This document shows, piece by piece, positions 17,769-28,962 of a DNA stretch of 64,000 bases (the first letter of the stretch is position 1; each line of letters opens with the position of its first letter). This DNA is from an uncultured Pelagibacteraceae bacterium (GTDB lineage Bacteria > Pseudomonadota > Alphaproteobacteria > Pelagibacterales > Pelagibacteraceae). Location of the stretch: positions 62,001 to 126,000 of the forward strand of contig CACOMI010000003.1 of NCBI GenBank assembly GCA_902628275.1. The letters are read 5' to 3'. The notes beneath the pieces were generated by a model. It worked only from the letters and a program-made list of their open reading frames with translations, had not been told where the DNA came from and did not search any database. A program made the position numbers and the translations under genes.

Positions 17769-19331
17769 ATGAAGACTAAAAATATAGTGAAAATACTATT
17801 GTCATTAGTTCTAGTTTTTAGCTTCTCATCTGCATGGGCCAAAACTATTAAATGGTCTATGCAAGGAGACAGTCTAACACTAGATCCACATGCACAAAAC
17901 GAGGGCCCAACTACTCAAGTTTCTAGACAAGTTTACGAAGCACTTGTTCAAAGAGGCTTGGATATGAAAATAGGCCCAGCTTTAGCTACTAAATGGAAAG
18001 CTACAGATCCAAATACTTGGATTTTTACTTTAAGGGAAGATGCAAAATTTTCTGATGGTTCTGGCATGACATCTGCTGATGTTGTGTTTAGTATATTGAG
18101 AGCCAAACAAAGAACATCAGACTTTAAAGAATACATTAGTACAGTTTCAAATGTTGAAGCAGTCGGGGATTATGCTGTTAAAATTACAACAAGTAAACCT
18201 AATCCTATTTTATTAAATCAACTATCTAACATTTTTATAATGTCTAAGGCTTGGTCAGAGAAAAACTTTGCAATGTCTCCACAAAATTGGGATGCAGGAC
18301 AAGAAACTTTCTCTGCTACTAATGCTATGGGAACTGGTCCTTTTAAAATTACTTTAAGAGAGCCCAATACCAAAACCGTGTTTAAAAGAAATAAACATTG
18401 GTGGGGTGAGATGAAAGATAAAAAGGTTACTCAAATTGAATTACTTCCAATTAAAAATGCAGCCACAAGAGTTGCAGCTTTATTATCAGGAGAAATAGAT
18501 TTAGTTACTGATGCACCAGTTCAAGATTTAAAAAGAATTGGATCTTCTTCGGGTCATAAAGTTGAAAGTACAGCTCAAATGAGAACAATTTTCTTAGGTA
18601 TGGATCAAGCAGCCGACAAGCTTAGAACTGGAAATACAGGAGACAATCCGTTTAAGAAAAAAGAGGTAAGACAAGCACTTTATCAAGCAATTGATATTGA
18701 AGCGATTAAGAAAAAAGTTATGAGAGGTTTAAGTGAACCCGCAGGTATTATAACTTTCCCTGGTGTAAATGGTTACACAGCAGATCTTGATAAAAGATTA
18801 CCTTATGATGTTGAAGCTGCAAAAAATCTTTTAGCTAGCGCAGGATATCCAAATGGTTTTGAAGTTGAACTTAGATGTCCAAACGACAGATATGTTAATG
18901 ACGAAGCGATTTGTACAGCTGTTGTAGGCATGTTAGGAAAGATCGGTGTTAATGTTAACTTGTTTGCACAGACAAAAAGTAAACACTTCAAAGAGCTTAA
19001 AGACAATCAAGGTGATTTCTATATGCTAGGATGGGGTGTTCCAACTTTGGATAGTCACTATGTTTTTCATTACTTATACGAAAGCGGTGCGAGCTGGAAT
19101 AAAGTAAATTTCAGTAACTCAGAAGTAGATGCTGCAATTAGAGTTATGGAAGGTGAAGTTGATCTAGATAAAAGAAATGCTGCAATTGCAAAAGCTTGGA
19201 AAATTGTAAAAGATGATATTTCATATCTTCCTTTACATCACCAAGTAATTTCTTGGGCAGCTAAGAGCAATGTTAATGTTCCTATCAGACCGAATAACGA
19301 ACCGTTATTCCGAACTGCTAGCTTTAATTAA
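17769..19331 (+). CDS. Peptide ABC transporter substrate-binding protein
   Basis: Periplasmic receptor of a dipeptide/oligopeptide importer (family 5, DppA/OppA type). A signal peptide (residues 1-24, ending SSAWA) precedes KWSMQGDSLTLDPHAQNEGP. The family pattern follows: NTWIFTLREDAKFSDGSG, GTGPFKI, RNKHWWG, VRQALYQAIDIEAI and a Trp/Gly-rich C-terminal lobe. The 520 residues are typical. The ATG follows a GAGGG site. A 15-bp hairpin separates it from the permease genes, consistent with a more abundant binding protein. The ligand cannot be read from sequence; peptides are the family default. Confidence 0.92.
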   Translation: MKTKNIVKILLSLVLVFSFSSAWAKTIKWSMQGDSLTLDPHAQNEGPTTQVSRQVYEALVQRGLDMKIGPALATKWKATDPNTWIFTLREDAKFSDGSGMTSADVVFSILRAKQRTSDFKEYISTVSNVEAVGDYAVKITTSKPNPILLNQLSNIFIMSKAWSEKNFAMSPQNWDAGQETFSATNAMGTGPFKITLREPNTKTVFKRNKHWWGEMKDKKVTQIELLPIKNAATRVAALLSGEIDLVTDAPVQDLKRIGSSSGHKVESTAQMRTIFLGMDQAADKLRTGNTGDNPFKKKEVRQALYQAIDIEAIKKKVMRGLSEPAGIITFPGVNGYTADLDKRLPYDVEAAKNLLASAGYPNGFEVELRCPNDRYVNDEAICTAVVGMLGKIGVNVNLFAQTKSKHFKELKDNQGDFYMLGWGVPTLDSHYVFHYLYESGASWNKVNFSNSEVDAAIRVMEGEVDLDKRNAAIAKAWKIVKDDISYLPLHHQVISWAAKSNVNVPIRPNNEPLFRTASFN

Positions 19332-19340
19332 ATAAAATTA

Positions 19341-19374
19341 TTACAAGCCCTTTTTTTATAAAAAGGGCTTGTAA
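19341..19374 (+). terminator. 15-bp perfect hairpin between SBP and permease genes
   Basis: Arms 19341-19355 and 19360-19374 pair perfectly around a 4-nt loop. No U-run follows on the plus strand, so it is more likely a 3'-end-protecting or partial-termination hairpin that keeps the receptor mRNA level above that of the permease and ATPase genes. Confidence 0.65.
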
Positions 19375-19391
19375 AATTAAACCTTCACAAA

Positions 19392-20375
19392 TTGATTAAA
19401 TATTTTTTTAAAAGACTGTTCCAATCAGCTTTGGTAATGCTAGTTGTTGCCTTTGTATCTTTCTCTTTATTCAATTTTGTTGGAGATCCAATCAACAATA
19501 TGGTTGGAGAGGAAACTTCAGATGAAGAAAGGGCTGAATTGAGAGAAACATTGGGATTAATGGATCCAATTCATGTTCAATTTACAAGATTTGTTATAAA
19601 TGCCTCTAAAGGTGAATTTGGGATATCTTACCAATTAAGGCGGCCTGTTTCTGAGCTTATTGTTGAGAGACTACCAGCAACTATTGAACTTGTGGTTATT
19701 TCTGCATTAATTGCTTTAGTTTCAGGAACTTTATTAGGAGTTTATACTGGGATTAATAGAAAAGGATTTTTAAGCGATATTATCTTAGCTGTTTCTTTGC
19801 TAGGGGTATCACTCCCCACATTTGTAATTGGTATTTTGTTTATATACTTATTTGCAGTTATTTTGGGAATTTTACCATCTTTTGGTAGAGGTGAAGTTGT
19901 TGATTTAGGTTTTTGGACGACAGGTTTTTTAACAATTTCTGGACTTAAAGCAATTATACTTCCATCAGTTACATTAAGTCTCTTTCAAATGACTTATATT
20001 ATCAGACTTGTGAGAGCAGAGATGATGGAAATATTACAAACTGATTATATAAAATTCGCAAGAGCAAGAGGTATCAGTGAAAAAAGCATAAAATATAAAC
20101 ACGCATTAAAAAATGGATTAATACCAGTAATTACTATTGCAGGAATTAACATTGGAACCTTGATTGCATTTTCTATTATTACCGAAACAGTCTTTCAGTG
20201 GCCAGGAATGGGTTTCTTATTTATTCAAGCAGTGCAATTTGTAGATATTCCAATTATGTCTGCTTACCTAGTTTTTATAGCCTTTGTCTTTGTTATGATT
20301 AATTTTATAGTTGATATTTTATACTATTTTATTGATCCAAGGATTAGAGTTAAAGGAGATGTAGCAAGTGGGTAA
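19392..20375 (+). CDS. Peptide ABC transporter permease (DppB type)
   Basis: Inner-membrane subunit of the importer. An N-terminal helix (IKYFFKRLFQSALVMLVVAF) is followed by GEFGISYQLRRPVSELI and the inner-membrane component domain with about six helices. The EAA-like loop reads TDYIKFARARGISEKSIKYK, followed by KHALKNGLIPVI. The start is TTG at 19392: the family's N-terminal helix begins exactly there and the next ATG (19437) would cut it. It overlaps the next gene by 8 nt. Length (327) is normal. Confidence 0.92.
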   Translation: MIKYFFKRLFQSALVMLVVAFVSFSLFNFVGDPINNMVGEETSDEERAELRETLGLMDPIHVQFTRFVINASKGEFGISYQLRRPVSELIVERLPATIELVVISALIALVSGTLLGVYTGINRKGFLSDIILAVSLLGVSLPTFVIGILFIYLFAVILGILPSFGRGEVVDLGFWTTGFLTISGLKAIILPSVTLSLFQMTYIIRLVRAEMMEILQTDYIKFARARGISEKSIKYKHALKNGLIPVITIAGINIGTLIAFSIITETVFQWPGMGFLFIQAVQFVDIPIMSAYLVFIAFVFVMINFIVDILYYFIDPRIRVKGDVASG

Positions 20376-21297
20376 TAATTTTTTGATTACATGGGGCAGA
20401 ATAAAAGATAGTGATATTTATCACAGCTTTATTAAATCACCAACTGCAATAGTATCATCAGCAATATTATTTATAATTTTTTTCTGCTCTTTTTTTGTTG
20501 AATTTATTACTCCATATAATCCTTTTGATCCCTCTTCGTTATCTCTAATGGATGCTTTTACGCCACCTTCTTGGGAAGAAGACGGGCTTCAAAAGTTTAT
20601 TTTAGGAACTGATGGTCAAGGTAGGGATATGTTATCGACAATTTTATATGGATCCAGAATTTCGCTGATAGTTGGATTTTCTGCAATTATATTTAGTTTG
20701 ATACTCGGTGTTGGACTTGGATTAACAGCTGGTTTTTTTGGTGGGAAATATGAAATGATAGTGATGAGATTAACTGATATTCAATTAACAGTACCAAGTA
20801 TTTTAATGGCTTTATTGGTTGATGGTATTGCAAGAGGATTGATTTCAAGAGAAATGCACGATGAAATGGCAATTTATGTATTGATATTTGCTATTGGAAT
20901 TTCCGAATGGCCACAATTTGCAAGAGTATCAAGAGCTGCAACTTTAGTTGAGAAAAATAAAGATTATGTTTCAGCATCAACGATAATTGGCGTTTCTAAT
21001 TTAATTATTATGTTTAAGCACATTTTACCAAATATTTTAAGACCAGTATTAGTTATAGGGACAATCGGTTTAGCATTGGCTATAATAGCAGAGTCTACTT
21101 TAAGCTTTTTAGGTGTTGGTGTACCTCCAACAACACCTTCTTTAGGTACTCTAATAAGATTGGGAAATGATTTTCTATTTTCAGGAGAATGGTGGATTAC
21201 TTTTTTTCCTGCAATATTTTTAGTTATTTTGGCATTTTCAATTAATTTATTAGGAGATTGGATGAGAGACACTCTTAATCCAAAATTAAAAAAATGA
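20368..21297 (+). CDS. Peptide ABC transporter permease (DppC type)
   Basis: Second membrane subunit. It has the N-terminal helix plus periplasmic segment with YNPFDPSSLSLMDAFTPPSW and LGTDGQGRDMLSTILYGSRISL, the hallmark of DppC/OppC. The inner-membrane domain follows with the loop DYVSASTIIGVSNLIIMFKH. It starts at GTG 20368 inside the end of dppB and overlaps the ATPase gene by 4 nt (ATGA). The 309-residue length fits. Confidence 0.93.
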   Translation: MGNNFLITWGRIKDSDIYHSFIKSPTAIVSSAILFIIFFCSFFVEFITPYNPFDPSSLSLMDAFTPPSWEEDGLQKFILGTDGQGRDMLSTILYGSRISLIVGFSAIIFSLILGVGLGLTAGFFGGKYEMIVMRLTDIQLTVPSILMALLVDGIARGLISREMHDEMAIYVLIFAIGISEWPQFARVSRAATLVEKNKDYVSASTIIGVSNLIIMFKHILPNILRPVLVIGTIGLALAIIAESTLSFLGVGVPPTTPSLGTLIRLGNDFLFSGEWWITFFPAIFLVILAFSINLLGDWMRDTLNPKLKK

Positions 21298-22976
21298 GTT
21301 TTTTAAAAATTAACAATTTAAGCGTTGATTACCAAATGAGAAAAGAAACTGTTTACGCGGCTAAAAATGTAAATATTGAGGTAAATAAAGGTGAAATATT
21401 AGGTTTAGTTGGAGAGTCTGGTTCTGGAAAAAGTACAGTAGGAAACGCAATAATAAATTTAATTGATGAACCAGGTAAAGTATCGAGTGGATCTATTATT
21501 TTAGGTGATTTAAATATTCATGAAAATTCTGAAAATATAGTTAAGTACAGAGGAAATAAAATTGGATTGATATTTCAAGACCCACAAACATCTTTGAATC
21601 CAATTCTTACTGTAGGTGAACAATTAATAGAAACAATACAAACTCATCTTCAATTAACAAAGGAAGAAGCTAAATATAAATCTATTAACTTATTAAAAGA
21701 AGTGGGAATTAAGGATGCAGAGAAAAGATTTGATAATTACCCTCATCAGTTTTCAGGAGGAATGAGACAGAGGGTAGTTATATCTCTTGCTTTATGTTGT
21801 GAGCCCGAACTGCTCATAGCAGATGAGCCAACAACTGCTTTGGATGTTTCAATTCAATCACAAATTCTTGAATTAATAAAAAGATTAACAAAAGAAAGAA
21901 ATCTTGCAGTTATTTTAATAACACATGATATGGGTGTTATAGCAGAAACTACTGATCGGGTTGCTGTAATGAAAAGTGGAAATTTGATTGAAATAGGAAT
22001 TACTAAAGATATTTTAACTAATCCAAAAAAAAATTATACTAAAAGTTTAGTAAGCTCTGTTCCACCAACAAATAAAAAAATTTCAAGGTTTGTTATTATA
22101 GAAAATAAAAATGAAGTTAACAAATCAAATAATATTAAAATTTTAAATAGATGGAAAAAAAAAGAAATAACAAGTCAAGATTTAGTTCAAGTAAAAAATC
22201 TTAGTAAAAGCTTTGATGATAATTTTTTTACAGAGAATTCTAAAAATTCTGTAATGGCAATTAATGATGTTTCATTCGAAGTGAAAGAAGGAGAAACTTT
22301 TGGTTTAGTTGGAGAAAGTGGTAGTGGAAAATCTACTATTGCTAAAATGATAGTAAATTTATTTAAACCATCTTCTGGAAATATTTTCTTTGATAAAGTT
22401 TGTATAACAAAAATTAAACAGAAATCTGAATTGATGAAATTTAGAAAACAAATTCAGATGATATTTCAAGACCCTTATTCCTCATTGAATGGAAGACTAA
22501 AAGTTAAAGATATAATTTCAGAACCAATCACACTTCACAATCCATCAATATCAAAAATAGATTTAAATAATTATATATATGATTTATTAGACTCTGTTGA
22601 ATTAACACAGAAATCTGCAGATCGATATCCTCATGAATTTTCAGGAGGCCAAAGACAAAGAATTTCAATTGCTAGAGCCCTAGCTACACAACCAAGACTT
22701 TTGGTTTGTGATGAACCAACTTCTGCATTGGATGTAAGTATTCAAGCCCAGATTTTAAATTTATTGAAAGATCTTCAAGAACAATTAAATCTAACAATTT
22801 TATTTATTAGTCATGATTTGCCAGTTGTAAGACAAATGTGTGATAGAATTGGAGTTTTAAAAGATGGTAAATTATGCGAAATTTCAAACTCAGAAGATTT
22901 ATTTCTTAAACCCGAACATGAATATACAAAAGAACTCCTTCGCCATATGCCAAAAATTGAGTCTATTTATAATTAA
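21294..22976 (+). CDS. Peptide ABC transporter, fused double ATPase (DppD-DppF)
   Basis: Energy-coupling subunit with both ATPase domains in one 560-residue chain. The first domain has Walker A GESGSGKST, the Q-loop FQDPQTSLNP, signature FSGGMRQR and Walker B LLIADEPTTALD. The second repeats these as GESGSGKST, FQDPYSSLNG, FSGGQRQR and LLVCDEPTSALD, each followed by the switch His (ITHD, ISHD). The linker near residues 255-300 is Lys/Asn-rich. Such DppDF fusions are known in proteobacteria. It ends the transporter operon; a 103-nt spacer follows. Confidence 0.94.
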   Translation: MSFLKINNLSVDYQMRKETVYAAKNVNIEVNKGEILGLVGESGSGKSTVGNAIINLIDEPGKVSSGSIILGDLNIHENSENIVKYRGNKIGLIFQDPQTSLNPILTVGEQLIETIQTHLQLTKEEAKYKSINLLKEVGIKDAEKRFDNYPHQFSGGMRQRVVISLALCCEPELLIADEPTTALDVSIQSQILELIKRLTKERNLAVILITHDMGVIAETTDRVAVMKSGNLIEIGITKDILTNPKKNYTKSLVSSVPPTNKKISRFVIIENKNEVNKSNNIKILNRWKKKEITSQDLVQVKNLSKSFDDNFFTENSKNSVMAINDVSFEVKEGETFGLVGESGSGKSTIAKMIVNLFKPSSGNIFFDKVCITKIKQKSELMKFRKQIQMIFQDPYSSLNGRLKVKDIISEPITLHNPSISKIDLNNYIYDLLDSVELTQKSADRYPHEFSGGQRQRISIARALATQPRLLVCDEPTSALDVSIQAQILNLLKDLQEQLNLTILFISHDLPVVRQMCDRIGVLKDGKLCEISNSEDLFLKPEHEYTKELLRHMPKIESIYN

Positions 22977-23029
22977 TTTATAAAGCATCCCAAAATGGTC
23001 TATTTAATATCTTATAATTACTTATTATT

Positions 23030-23057
23030 TTGCAATCTCTCTTATAGATTGTATTAT
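23030..23057 (+). promoter_or_regulatory. Likely promoter of leuA
   Basis: TTGCAA (23030-23035) and TATTAT (23052-23057) with a 16-nt spacer lie 23 nt before the leuA ATG. An AGGA stretch sits between them and the start codon. The spacer after the peptide transporter is one of the longest in the region, so a promoter is expected here. Confidence 0.5.
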
Positions 23058-23079
23058 AGATTTTCAAAAAATTTAGGAT

Positions 23080-24657
23080 ATGAGCGAAAAAGATAAAGTG
23101 TATATTTTTGATACTACGATGAGAGATGGTGAGCAATCACCAGGTGCATCAATGAGTGTTGAGGAAAAGATCCAAATATCTAGAGTATTTGATGAAATGG
23201 GTATTGATATAATTGAAGCAGGTTTCCCTATTACATCTCCAGGAGATTTTGAAGCTGTATCTGCTATTAGTAAAGGTTTAAAAAATTCAGTTCCTTGTGG
23301 CTTAGCTAGAGCTAAAAAGAAAGATATTGATGCATGTTATGAATCATTAAAACATGCAAAAAGATTTAGAATTCATACTTTTATTTCAACTAGCCCAGTT
23401 CATATGAAACACAAACTTAACATGACAGATGAACAGGTAATTGATGCAGTTAAAGAAAGTGTAACTTATGCTAAAAAATTTACAGATGATGTTGAATGGT
23501 CATGTGAAGATGGAACAAGAACAACTTTGGACTTTATGTGTAAAACAATTGAACTTGCAATTAAATGCGGAGCAACAACGATTAATATTCCTGATACAGT
23601 CGGTTATTCTATTCCAGAGGAATTTGCAAAAACAATAACTCATATTAGAAACAATGTTCCAAATATTGATAAGGCAATAATTTCCGCACATTGTCATAAT
23701 GATTTAGGTTTAGCAGTAGCTAATGCCTTAGCTGGATTATCAGCGGGAGTAAGACAAATAGAATGTACTATAAATGGAATTGGAGAAAGAGCTGGAAACG
23801 CTGCACTTGAAGAAGTTGTAATGGCAATTAAAACTAGAAATGATTTAATGCCATTTGATACTGGAATTAAAACGGAATTAATTAGTAAAGCATCGAAAAT
23901 GGTTGCTAATGCAACTGGTTTTCCGGTTCAATTTAATAAAGCTATTGTTGGCAAAAATGCTTTCGCACATGAATCAGGAATCCACCAAGATGGTATGCTT
24001 AAAAATAGAGAAACATATGAAATTATGTCTCCTGAGAGTGTGGGTGTCAAAAAAACTTCATTAGTGATGGGTAAACATTCTGGAAGACATGCATTTAAAG
24101 ATAAATTATCTGATTTAGGATATTCAGATGTTACAGACGATGTTATTCAAGAAGCTTTTGGTAAATTTAAAGTTTTAGCTGATAAGAAAAAACATATATA
24201 TGATGAGGATATAATTGCATTAGTTGACGATAGTTTAATAGTTGACAATAAAATTAACGCGATAAATTTGAAATCATTAAAAGTCTATGCTGGTACAGGA
24301 GAACCTCAAAGAGCAGAAATGACCCTAGATGTATTTGGTGAAATAAAAAAAACTGCACAAACTGGAGATGGTCCTGTAGATGCTATATTTAAATGTATAA
24401 AAGAATTATATCCACATGATGTCAAATTATCATTGTATCAAGTTCATGCAGTCACTGAAGGAACAGACGCTCAAGCAACTGTTAGTGTGAAAATTGAAGA
24501 AAATGATAGAACAACTGTGGGTCAGTCAGCTGATACCGACACTTTGGTAGCCTCTGCAAAAGCTTATTTAAATGCATTAAATAAAATGCTGATAAAAAGA
24601 GAGAAAAAATCTTTATCTGAAAATATTGAACATCAAAAGGTGAAAGAGGGAGTATAA
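23080..24657 (+). CDS. leuA: 2-isopropylmalate synthase
   Basis: Condenses acetyl-CoA with 2-oxoisovalerate, the committed step to leucine. It shows the DRE-TIM signature at the start (FDTTMRDGEQSPGASMS), HCHNDLGLAVANALAG with metal-binding histidines, NGIGERAGNAALEEVVMAI, and the C-terminal regulatory domain that binds leucine. The 525 residues match the long LeuA type. It lies away from ilvBNC but in the same direction. Its TAA is followed directly by the mreB ATG with no gap, which ties a biosynthetic gene to the cell-shape operon. Confidence 0.95.
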   Translation: MSEKDKVYIFDTTMRDGEQSPGASMSVEEKIQISRVFDEMGIDIIEAGFPITSPGDFEAVSAISKGLKNSVPCGLARAKKKDIDACYESLKHAKRFRIHTFISTSPVHMKHKLNMTDEQVIDAVKESVTYAKKFTDDVEWSCEDGTRTTLDFMCKTIELAIKCGATTINIPDTVGYSIPEEFAKTITHIRNNVPNIDKAIISAHCHNDLGLAVANALAGLSAGVRQIECTINGIGERAGNAALEEVVMAIKTRNDLMPFDTGIKTELISKASKMVANATGFPVQFNKAIVGKNAFAHESGIHQDGMLKNRETYEIMSPESVGVKKTSLVMGKHSGRHAFKDKLSDLGYSDVTDDVIQEAFGKFKVLADKKKHIYDEDIIALVDDSLIVDNKINAINLKSLKVYAGTGEPQRAEMTLDVFGEIKKTAQTGDGPVDAIFKCIKELYPHDVKLSLYQVHAVTEGTDAQATVSVKIEENDRTTVGQSADTDTLVASAKAYLNALNKMLIKREKKSLSENIEHQKVKEGV

Positions 24658-25692
<1,035 letters not shown>

Positions 25693-25698
25693 AAAAAA

Positions 25699-26547
25699 AT
25701 GGCTACCGGCAGAGATGATTTTGTAATTGCCATAAGATCAGCTTTTTTAAAAAAAAAAGATAAACAGAAATTTTCTTTGTTAACATTGATTTTTTTATCT
25801 ATTTTTGTAATTATTCTTAGTAATTTTAACCTTAAGGTAATTAATGTTATAAAATCGAGTATAAATGAGGTTATATATAGGTCCTCTTTTTTTATTTCTA
25901 TTCCAGAAAATTACTTAAAAAATTTGAAACGAAATTTTGATGACCATATGAGTTTATATGAAGGTTATAATAAAACTAAAAATGAATTAGAAAAATTAAA
26001 GCAAAAGAAATTAATTGATGATTTTTTGAAGATTGAAAATGCGAAGTTAAGATCATTGATTGATGAAAATATTAAATCTAATGAGATATTTGCCAAGGTT
26101 TTAATCGATAAAGAAAGTCCATACTTGAAATCTATAGTTTTAAATAAGGGGTCTAGAGAAAACGTAAAAATAGGAATGGCAATTATAGATGGTGTTTATT
26201 TGGTTGGGCAGGTAATTGAGGTAAATTATACAAATTCAAGAGCACTATTATTATCTGATTTAAACAGCAAAATTCCCTCAGTTTTAGAGCCTTTTGACAT
26301 TCAAGCGGTTATTTCTGGAACCGGCGGTAATTTTGGAATAATCGAACATACGCAGAATGAATACGAAAAAAAATTAGATGAGAGCGATGTTATTGCTTAT
26401 ACATCTGGTTTAGGTGGATTGTTTAAACCTGGGATTCCAATTGGCAAAATATCAAAAGAAAAGTCTGGAAAAATAAATTTTTTTTCTGATTTTACTCAAC
26501 TGAATTATGTAAAAATAACATCGTATAAAATAGGAAGCGATGAATAA
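25699..26547 (+). CDS. mreC: Rod-shape determining protein MreC
   Basis: Bitopic membrane protein that scaffolds PBP2 and RodA in the elongasome. A transmembrane helix at about residues 23-43 (FSLLTLIFLSIFVIILSNF) is followed by a coiled coil (KTKNELEKLKQKKLIDDFL). The periplasmic beta domain contains LNKGSRENVKIGMAIIDG and YLVGQV. The 282 residues fit. It begins 6 nt after mreB and shares one base with mreD. Confidence 0.92.
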   Translation: MATGRDDFVIAIRSAFLKKKDKQKFSLLTLIFLSIFVIILSNFNLKVINVIKSSINEVIYRSSFFISIPENYLKNLKRNFDDHMSLYEGYNKTKNELEKLKQKKLIDDFLKIENAKLRSLIDENIKSNEIFAKVLIDKESPYLKSIVLNKGSRENVKIGMAIIDGVYLVGQVIEVNYTNSRALLLSDLNSKIPSVLEPFDIQAVISGTGGNFGIIEHTQNEYEKKLDESDVIAYTSGLGGLFKPGIPIGKISKEKSGKINFFSDFTQLNYVKITSYKIGSDE

Positions 26548-27065
26548 TGTCATCATTAAATAAAAGTCCTTTTTTACAAATCTTTTTATCTTATTTACCT
26601 TTATTAATTTTATTATTTTCAGTTTTTAATGAATTTGATTTTAACTATTTAAATCTAGATTATTTCTCATTCAATTTTGTTCATTTACTAATATTCTATT
26701 GGACATTAAGAAATCCTGATTATCTAGGTTATTTATCAATTTTTTTTGCAGGTATTATTAATGATGTTGTGATAGGTATACCGATAGGAATTAGCAGTTT
26801 TTGTTATTTATTACTTTGCTCAGTTACAGCTTATATTAGAAATATTACCTTAACTCCAAATTTTATTAAAGACTGGATATCACTCTTGTTTACTATTTTA
26901 TTAATAAATTCAATTCAGGTAATAATTTTAGATTTAATTTTCTTAATTCAAATTGATTACATGAGCTATCTGATTAATTCAGGTTTCACATTTTTATTTT
27001 ATCCAATATTTTTTTTAATTTTTAATTTTTTAAACGAAAAAATCTCAAAACAATCAAATGATTAA
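26547..27065 (+). CDS. mreD: Rod-shape determining protein MreD
   Basis: Small inner-membrane subunit of the elongasome with about five hydrophobic helices. The sequence is poorly conserved, as usual for MreD, but NPDYLGYLSIFFAGIINDVV is the family's typical block. Its place between mreC and mrdA settles the call. It overlaps mreC by 1 nt and mrdA by 8 nt. Confidence 0.85.
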   Translation: MSSLNKSPFLQIFLSYLPLLILLFSVFNEFDFNYLNLDYFSFNFVHLLIFYWTLRNPDYLGYLSIFFAGIINDVVIGIPIGISSFCYLLLCSVTAYIRNITLTPNFIKDWISLLFTILLINSIQVIILDLIFLIQIDYMSYLINSGFTFLFYPIFFLIFNFLNEKISKQSND

Positions 27066-28962
27066 ATCCAATTCAGGTATAAGAAAAACAGATGTAATTA
27101 ATAGAAGGATGTTCATAATTGGCGCTGCTAAATTTGTAGTATTTGCGGGTATAATTGCACGATTATTTTCATTGCAAATAAATGAAAATAAAAAATATTT
27201 GACACTCTCAGATAAAAACAGAATTAGAGAATGGAAACTTCCACCTACAAGAGGTGATATTGTTGATTATTTTGGGAATATAATAGCAGGAAATTTAAAG
27301 GTATATCAATTACATATAATTCCTGAACAAGTTGAAAATTTCAATTATTTATTGTTAAGATTAAAAAGCATCCTAGATCTTAGTGAAAAGAAAATCACTA
27401 AAATAAATAAATTAAAATCAGAGTTAAAACCTTGGGATAGCATTATTGTATCTGAAAATTTAACTTGGGGTCAATTTGTAAAAATAAATAATTATTTATA
27501 TGACCTCGTTGGTGTTAAACCAGTAATGACAATTTCAAGAAATTATCCATTCAAAGATGTATATACTCATGTGCTTGGATATGTAAGTCAACCAAACGAA
27601 GAAGAGATTTTAGCAAATGAAACAATTCAACAAAGATTTGTTCCTGGAATGAAAATTGGAAAATTAGGTTTAGAGAAAAGACTTGAAAATCATTTAATAG
27701 GAACAAATGCTATTCAAAGATATGAAGTTAATGCATTTGGTAAAAGAATTAATCAACTTGAGTATCAAAAAGGTAAACAAGGTACAAAAATACGTTTAAC
27801 TGTCGATACAGAAATACAAAAGTCCTGTGGAAATTTATTAAAAGGAAAAGCAGGATCTATTAGTGTTATGGATATTTTCACAGGAGATATTATTGCTATG
27901 TACTCATCTCCTTCTTATGATCCTAATTTATTTCTTTTTGGAATAAGTCAAGATGAATGGCAGTTGATAAGAAATAATCCTTTAAAACCATTAATAAACA
28001 AAACTCTTTCAGGACTTTATTCACCTGGATCAACTATTAAACCAATTGTAGCCCTTTCGGCACTAGAAAATAACGTTATAGATACAAAGTTTAAAGTTAA
28101 ATGTACAGGCAAAATGGAATTGTATGGTCAAACATTTCATTGTTGGAAGGAAAAAGGACATGGTTGGGTAAGTTTAAAAAACGCAATGAAGCAATCTTGT
28201 GATACTTATTTTTATGAGATTGCAAGGTTATTAGGCGTTGATAGGCTAAATATTACAGCTGAAAAATTTGGTTTAGGAAAAAAAGTACTTGGAGAATATT
28301 TTGAAAATGAAAAGAAAGGTCTATTTCCAAATACAAAATGGAAAAAAAATAATCTTGGTCGGGGTTGGGTTTTAGGAGAAACATTGATTACTGGTATAGG
28401 TCAAGGATATATACAGTCCACACCACTACAACTTTGTATGATGACAGCACAAATTGCAAATGGTGGTTACGCAATCAAACCAAAAATAATCGTTGATAAT
28501 AAACCTATAAATTTGCAAGAGGCAAAAAAGTCAATGCAGCGTGAACAACTACATTACTCAGATAAAAAATTATTTAAAAATAAAAAAAATATTAAGATAG
28601 TTCAAGAAGCAATATTTAGTTCTACGAATGAAAGATTTGGAACTTCTTATAAGTCAAGAATAGATGATCCAAAATATCAATTTGCTGGAAAGACTGGAAC
28701 AGCCCAGGTTAAAAGAATTAGCAAAAGGGAACGTGAATTAGACTTAGAATTAGAACAAATTCCATACAAAGATAGAGATCATGCTTTGTATGTTGCTTAT
28801 GGGCCCTACATTAATCCACGATATGCATTAAGTATTATAGTTGAGCATGGTGGTTCAGGAAGTAAGGCAGCAGCACCTATTGCAAAAAAATTGTTTAAAT
28901 TAATTATTGATAGACATGATTTAAGAAATGACCAGTCAAATTTCGAGGAGATAAATATTTAA
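27058..28962 (+). CDS. mrdA: Penicillin-binding protein 2 (peptidoglycan transpeptidase)
   Basis: Crosslinks peptidoglycan during side-wall growth, working with RodA. An N-terminal membrane anchor lies near residues 18-38. The dimerisation domain (PPTRGDIVDYFGNIIA) is followed by the transpeptidase domain with SPGSTIKP (nucleophile Ser325, Lys328), the SCD triad in MKQSCDTYFYE, and the third motif KTGTAQV. The 634 residues are normal for PBP2. It overlaps mreD by 8 nt and abuts rodA with no gap. Confidence 0.95.
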   Translation: MIKSNSGIRKTDVINRRMFIIGAAKFVVFAGIIARLFSLQINENKKYLTLSDKNRIREWKLPPTRGDIVDYFGNIIAGNLKVYQLHIIPEQVENFNYLLLRLKSILDLSEKKITKINKLKSELKPWDSIIVSENLTWGQFVKINNYLYDLVGVKPVMTISRNYPFKDVYTHVLGYVSQPNEEEILANETIQQRFVPGMKIGKLGLEKRLENHLIGTNAIQRYEVNAFGKRINQLEYQKGKQGTKIRLTVDTEIQKSCGNLLKGKAGSISVMDIFTGDIIAMYSSPSYDPNLFLFGISQDEWQLIRNNPLKPLINKTLSGLYSPGSTIKPIVALSALENNVIDTKFKVKCTGKMELYGQTFHCWKEKGHGWVSLKNAMKQSCDTYFYEIARLLGVDRLNITAEKFGLGKKVLGEYFENEKKGLFPNTKWKKNNLGRGWVLGETLITGIGQGYIQSTPLQLCMMTAQIANGGYAIKPKIIVDNKPINLQEAKKSMQREQLHYSDKKLFKNKKNIKIVQEAIFSSTNERFGTSYKSRIDDPKYQFAGKTGTAQVKRISKRERELDLELEQIPYKDRDHALYVAYGPYINPRYALSIIVEHGGSGSKAAAPIAKKLFKLIIDRHDLRNDQSNFEEINI

